Below, piece by piece: positions 5,466 through 6,909 of a stretch of 6,909 nucleotides of DNA. Position 1 is the stretch's first letter; each line of letters starts with the position of its first letter. Made by a program: the position numbers and the translations under genes. The stretch spans positions 1-6,909 of the forward strand of contig CAKUCT010000107.1 in NCBI GenBank assembly GCA_934643765.1, given 5' to 3'. The notes beneath the pieces are model-generated. The model was not told the DNA's origin. It searched no databases and was given only the letters and a program-made list of their open reading frames with translations. Source of the stretch: an uncultured Oscillospiraceae bacterium. GTDB taxonomy: Bacteria; Bacillota; Clostridia; Oscillospirales; Oscillospiraceae.

Positions 5466-6479
5466 ATGCCCGAAACATATTACGACGCGCCGCAGGTGCT
5501 GCGCAATTTTCTGTCCTACCACGAAACGGTCAAGGGCCAGTCGCGGCGGACGGTTTCTGAATACTATCTGGATCTGCGGCTGTTTCTGCGCTTTGTGCTG
5601 CTGATGCGCCGCGAGCTGCCGTATGACACGCCGCTCGACGAAATTTCTATCAAGGATGTCGATCTGGCATTCATCCGCTCAATCACGACGGCCGAGGTCT
5701 TTGATTTTCTATCGTATCTGGCCAATGACCGCGAAAACCCGGAATCCGCTTCAGATACCGGCATCGGCTCTGCAGCCCGCGCGCGCAAGCTCTCGGCAAT
5801 CAAAGCCTTCTATAACTACCTGACAGTCTCTTCCAAGCAGATCACAGAAAATCCGGTCAAGGATATTGAGTTCCCCAAAATCCGTAAAAGTTTGCCGAAA
5901 TACCTGACGCTCGAAGAATCTACAGCGCTTCTGAAGGCCGTAGACGGCCCGAACCAGGCGCGCGACTTTGCAATACTGATGATTTTTCTCAACTGCGGCA
6001 TCCGGCGCTCTGAGCTTGTGGGGCTGAATCTCACGGATGTATACGACGACCGGCTCCGCGTCGTCGGCAAAGGCAATAAAGAGCGGATCGTCTACATGGG
6101 TTCAAGTTGCCGCAAGGCCATCGACCGGTACCTGATTGAGCGAAAACAGATCGTTTTGTCCGATAACCGCGCGCTCTTCGGATCGCGCGACGGAAACCGG
6201 ATCAGCGTCTCGGCGGTTCACCGGCTGGTCAAAAAGCACCTGCTGGCCGCAGGTCTGGATTCCACGCAGTTTTCCGCGCATAAGCTGCGCCACACGGCGG
6301 CAACGCTGATGCTTTCCAACGGCGTGGATCTAAAAACGCTGCAGGAAGTTCTGGGCCATGAAAACCTCAATACGACCCAGATCTATACGCATATTGAAAG
6401 CACAGAGCTGAAGATTGCCGCGGAGGCCAATCCCCTCTCCCACCTGGCGCTTGACGGCGAAAAAACCGACAATCAGTAA
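5466..6479 (+). CDS. XerC/XerD-like tyrosine recombinase
   Basis: This site-specific recombinase has an N-terminal SAM-like core-binding domain (about 10-125) and a C-terminal catalytic domain (about 140-325). All catalytic positions are visible: R180 in CGIRRSEL, a lysine in GKGNKER (K202/K205), H272 and R275 in AHKLRH, H298 in LGHENL and the nucleophile Y307 in IYTH. At 337 residues it is 30-40 longer than E. coli XerC or XerD, partly from extra residues near 86-104 (NDRENPESASDTGIGS) and a longer N-terminus. It may resolve chromosome dimers at dif, as is usual for Firmicute Xer proteins, but a relative with another target cannot be excluded. It has a strong GGAGGT binding site. No cargo genes, tRNA-adjacent attachment site or excisionase lies beside it, which argues against an integrase of a mobile element. 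It is followed by a bidirectional terminator and is convergent with livF. Confidence 0.92.
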   Translation: MPETYYDAPQVLRNFLSYHETVKGQSRRTVSEYYLDLRLFLRFVLLMRRELPYDTPLDEISIKDVDLAFIRSITTAEVFDFLSYLANDRENPESASDTGIGSAARARKLSAIKAFYNYLTVSSKQITENPVKDIEFPKIRKSLPKYLTLEESTALLKAVDGPNQARDFAILMIFLNCGIRRSELVGLNLTDVYDDRLRVVGKGNKERIVYMGSSCRKAIDRYLIERKQIVLSDNRALFGSRDGNRISVSAVHRLVKKHLLAAGLDSTQFSAHKLRHTAATLMLSNGVDLKTLQEVLGHENLNTTQIYTHIESTELKIAAEANPLSHLALDGEKTDNQ

Positions 6480-6503
6480 CTGCAAAAGATAATTGTCTGA
6501 CAA

Positions 6504-6546
6504 AAAACAGCGCAGGCTACGATTTTCATCGCAGCCTGCGTTTTAC
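6504..6546. terminator. Bidirectional terminator between recombinase and livF
   Basis: CGCAGGCT (6511-6518) pairs with AGCCTGCG (6533-6540). After one A-C mismatch, CGAT/ATCG extends the stem to a TTTC loop. TTTTACTT follows on the plus strand, and the A-run at 6504-6509 gives a T-run after the hairpin on the minus strand. It can therefore end both the recombinase and the livF transcripts. Confidence 0.9.
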
Positions 6547-6565
6547 TTGTAAAAGCCTCGCAGAG

Positions 6566-6587
6566 TTCGCCGCTTTCGAGCGGCGAA
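6566..6587. repeat. Perfect 9-bp hairpin with TTCG loop
   Basis: TTCGCCGCT (6566-6574) pairs perfectly with AGCGGCGAA (6579-6587) around a TTCG tetraloop, followed by TTTATT on the plus strand. It may be a backup terminator for the recombinase transcript. It is the second hairpin of a row that fills the gap before livF. Confidence 0.75.
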
Positions 6588-6601
6588 TTTATTAAAATCC
6601 A

Positions 6602-6632
6602 TTTTATCCGGCGGCTTTGCCGACCGGAAAAA
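6602..6632. repeat. GC-rich hairpin with flanking T and A runs
   Basis: CCGGCGGC (6608-6615) pairs with GCCG (6619-6622) and CCGG (6624-6627) around a TTT loop with one bulged A. TTTT on the left (6602-6605) and AAAAA on the right (6628-6632) can extend the stem. On its own it has the form of a terminator stem, but no separate T-run follows on either strand. Confidence 0.6.
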
Positions 6633-6634
6633 TA

Positions 6635-6700
6635 CTGCTCACCCCGCAAGTGTGAAAATTTTGTGTTATGCACAAAATTTATGCGCGCAGCGGGGTGCAG
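6635..6700. repeat. Nested palindrome of 66 bases
   Basis: The outer arms CTGC (6635-6638) plus ACCCCGC (6641-6647) pair with GCGGGGT (6690-6696) plus GCAG (6697-6700), with a 2-base bulge. Inside, AAATTTTGTG (6656-6665) pairs perfectly with CACAAAATTT (6671-6680) around the loop TTATG. The GC-rich outer and AT-rich inner stems are separated by internal loops. It is non-coding and lies in the 3' untranslated region of livF. It could be a structured RNA, a REP-like dispersed repeat or a relic of a small mobile element. Confidence 0.65.
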
Positions 6701-6705
6701 TCTTT

Positions 6706-6732
6706 CTGGCAAAAAGCACTGCTTTTTGCCAG
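6706..6732. repeat. Perfect 12-bp inverted repeat after livF
   Basis: CTGGCAAAAAGC (6706-6717) and GCTTTTTGCCAG (6721-6732) are perfectly complementary around the loop ACT. It begins 11 bases past the livF stop on the minus strand. A small GCGC-GAA-GCGC hairpin (6733-6743) fills the space between. There is no T-run after it on the minus strand, so it is at best an atypical livF terminator or a 3'-end stabiliser. Confidence 0.75.
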
Positions 6733-6743
6733 GCGCGAAGCGC

Positions 6744-6909
6744 TTATCCGCCCAGGTAAGCCCGCTTGACCGACTCGCTTGCCATCAGTTCCGCGCCGGT
6801 GCCGGAGAGCGTGATGCGGCCGGACTCCAGAACGTAGGCGCGGTCTGCAACCTGCAGCGCCATCTGCGCGTTCTGCTCGACGAGCAGAATCGTGGAGCCT
6901 GCCTTATGA
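6744..6909 (-). CDS. livF: Branched-chain amino acid ABC transporter ATPase, C-terminal 54 residues
   Basis: LivF is one of the two cytoplasmic ATPases that drive the LIV-type high-affinity importer of leucine, isoleucine and valine. Only the end is in the window: TILLVEQNAQMALQVADRAY (6-25) is the stretch around the switch region, where LivF proteins typically carry VEQN instead of the usual VEH. VLESGRITLSG (26-36) and a final AYLGG complete the standard LivF tail. The stop is TAA (complement of 6744-6746). The Walker and signature motifs lie beyond the window edge. Related solute importers such as the urea Urt system end similarly, so the substrate is not proved. The rest of a liv operon should lie beyond 6909. 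It is convergent with the recombinase gene. Confidence 0.88.
   Translation of the reverse strand, partial: HKAGSTILLVEQNAQMALQVADRAYVLESGRITLSGTGAELMASESVKRAYLGG

Noticed and set aside
5466..6479. Integrase of an integrated mobile element
   Set aside because: There is no excisionase, cargo, direct-repeat attachment site or nearby tRNA end. The flanks are housekeeping genes.

Overview
The window looks like chromosomal DNA from a member of class Clostridia, probably a gut-type Oscillospiraceae/Ruminococcaceae relative. This rests on its fairly GC-rich coding sequence with AT-rich promoters, consensus sigma-A-type promoters, strong AGGAG-type ribosome binding sites, a clostridial-type PurA variant, a small DUF6514-like protein and an AgrA/LytTR-type regulator. 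Species cannot be assigned by eye. Almost everything is housekeeping, and I see no phage, CRISPR, transposase or defence genes.

Layout. (1) 1-2228, minus strand: the purA-purB operon (adenylosuccinate synthetase, then adenylosuccinate lyase cut by the window start), with a visible promoter at 2201-2228. The two enzymes perform the two consecutive steps from IMP to AMP, and PurB also acts earlier in de novo purine synthesis. (2) 2393-2580, plus strand: a complete single tRNA-Leu(CAG) unit with promoter, encoded CCA and a UUCG-loop terminator. (3) 2725-4093, plus: a Kef/NhaP-like monovalent cation:proton antiporter of the CPA2 type without a regulatory RCK domain. (4) 4198-4431, minus: a 77-residue DUF6514-like protein of unknown function, convergent with the antiporter and divergent from (5) 4595-5305, plus: an orphan LytTR response regulator with no kinase in view. 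(6) 5466-6479, plus: a XerC/XerD-like tyrosine recombinase with its catalytic residues intact. (7) 6744-6909, minus: the C-terminal end of a LivF-type branched-chain amino acid ABC transporter ATPase, convergent with the recombinase.

The least explained sequence is non-coding. Five or six consecutive hairpins fill the roughly 260 bases between the recombinase and livF. A 13-bp perfect inverted repeat with a second outer pair of arms lies between the regulator and the recombinase. A near-consensus plus-strand promoter at 4127-4156 would transcribe antisense through the whole DUF6514-like gene toward the LytTR gene. These are the items most worth checking. I do not see a convincing new multi-gene system here.
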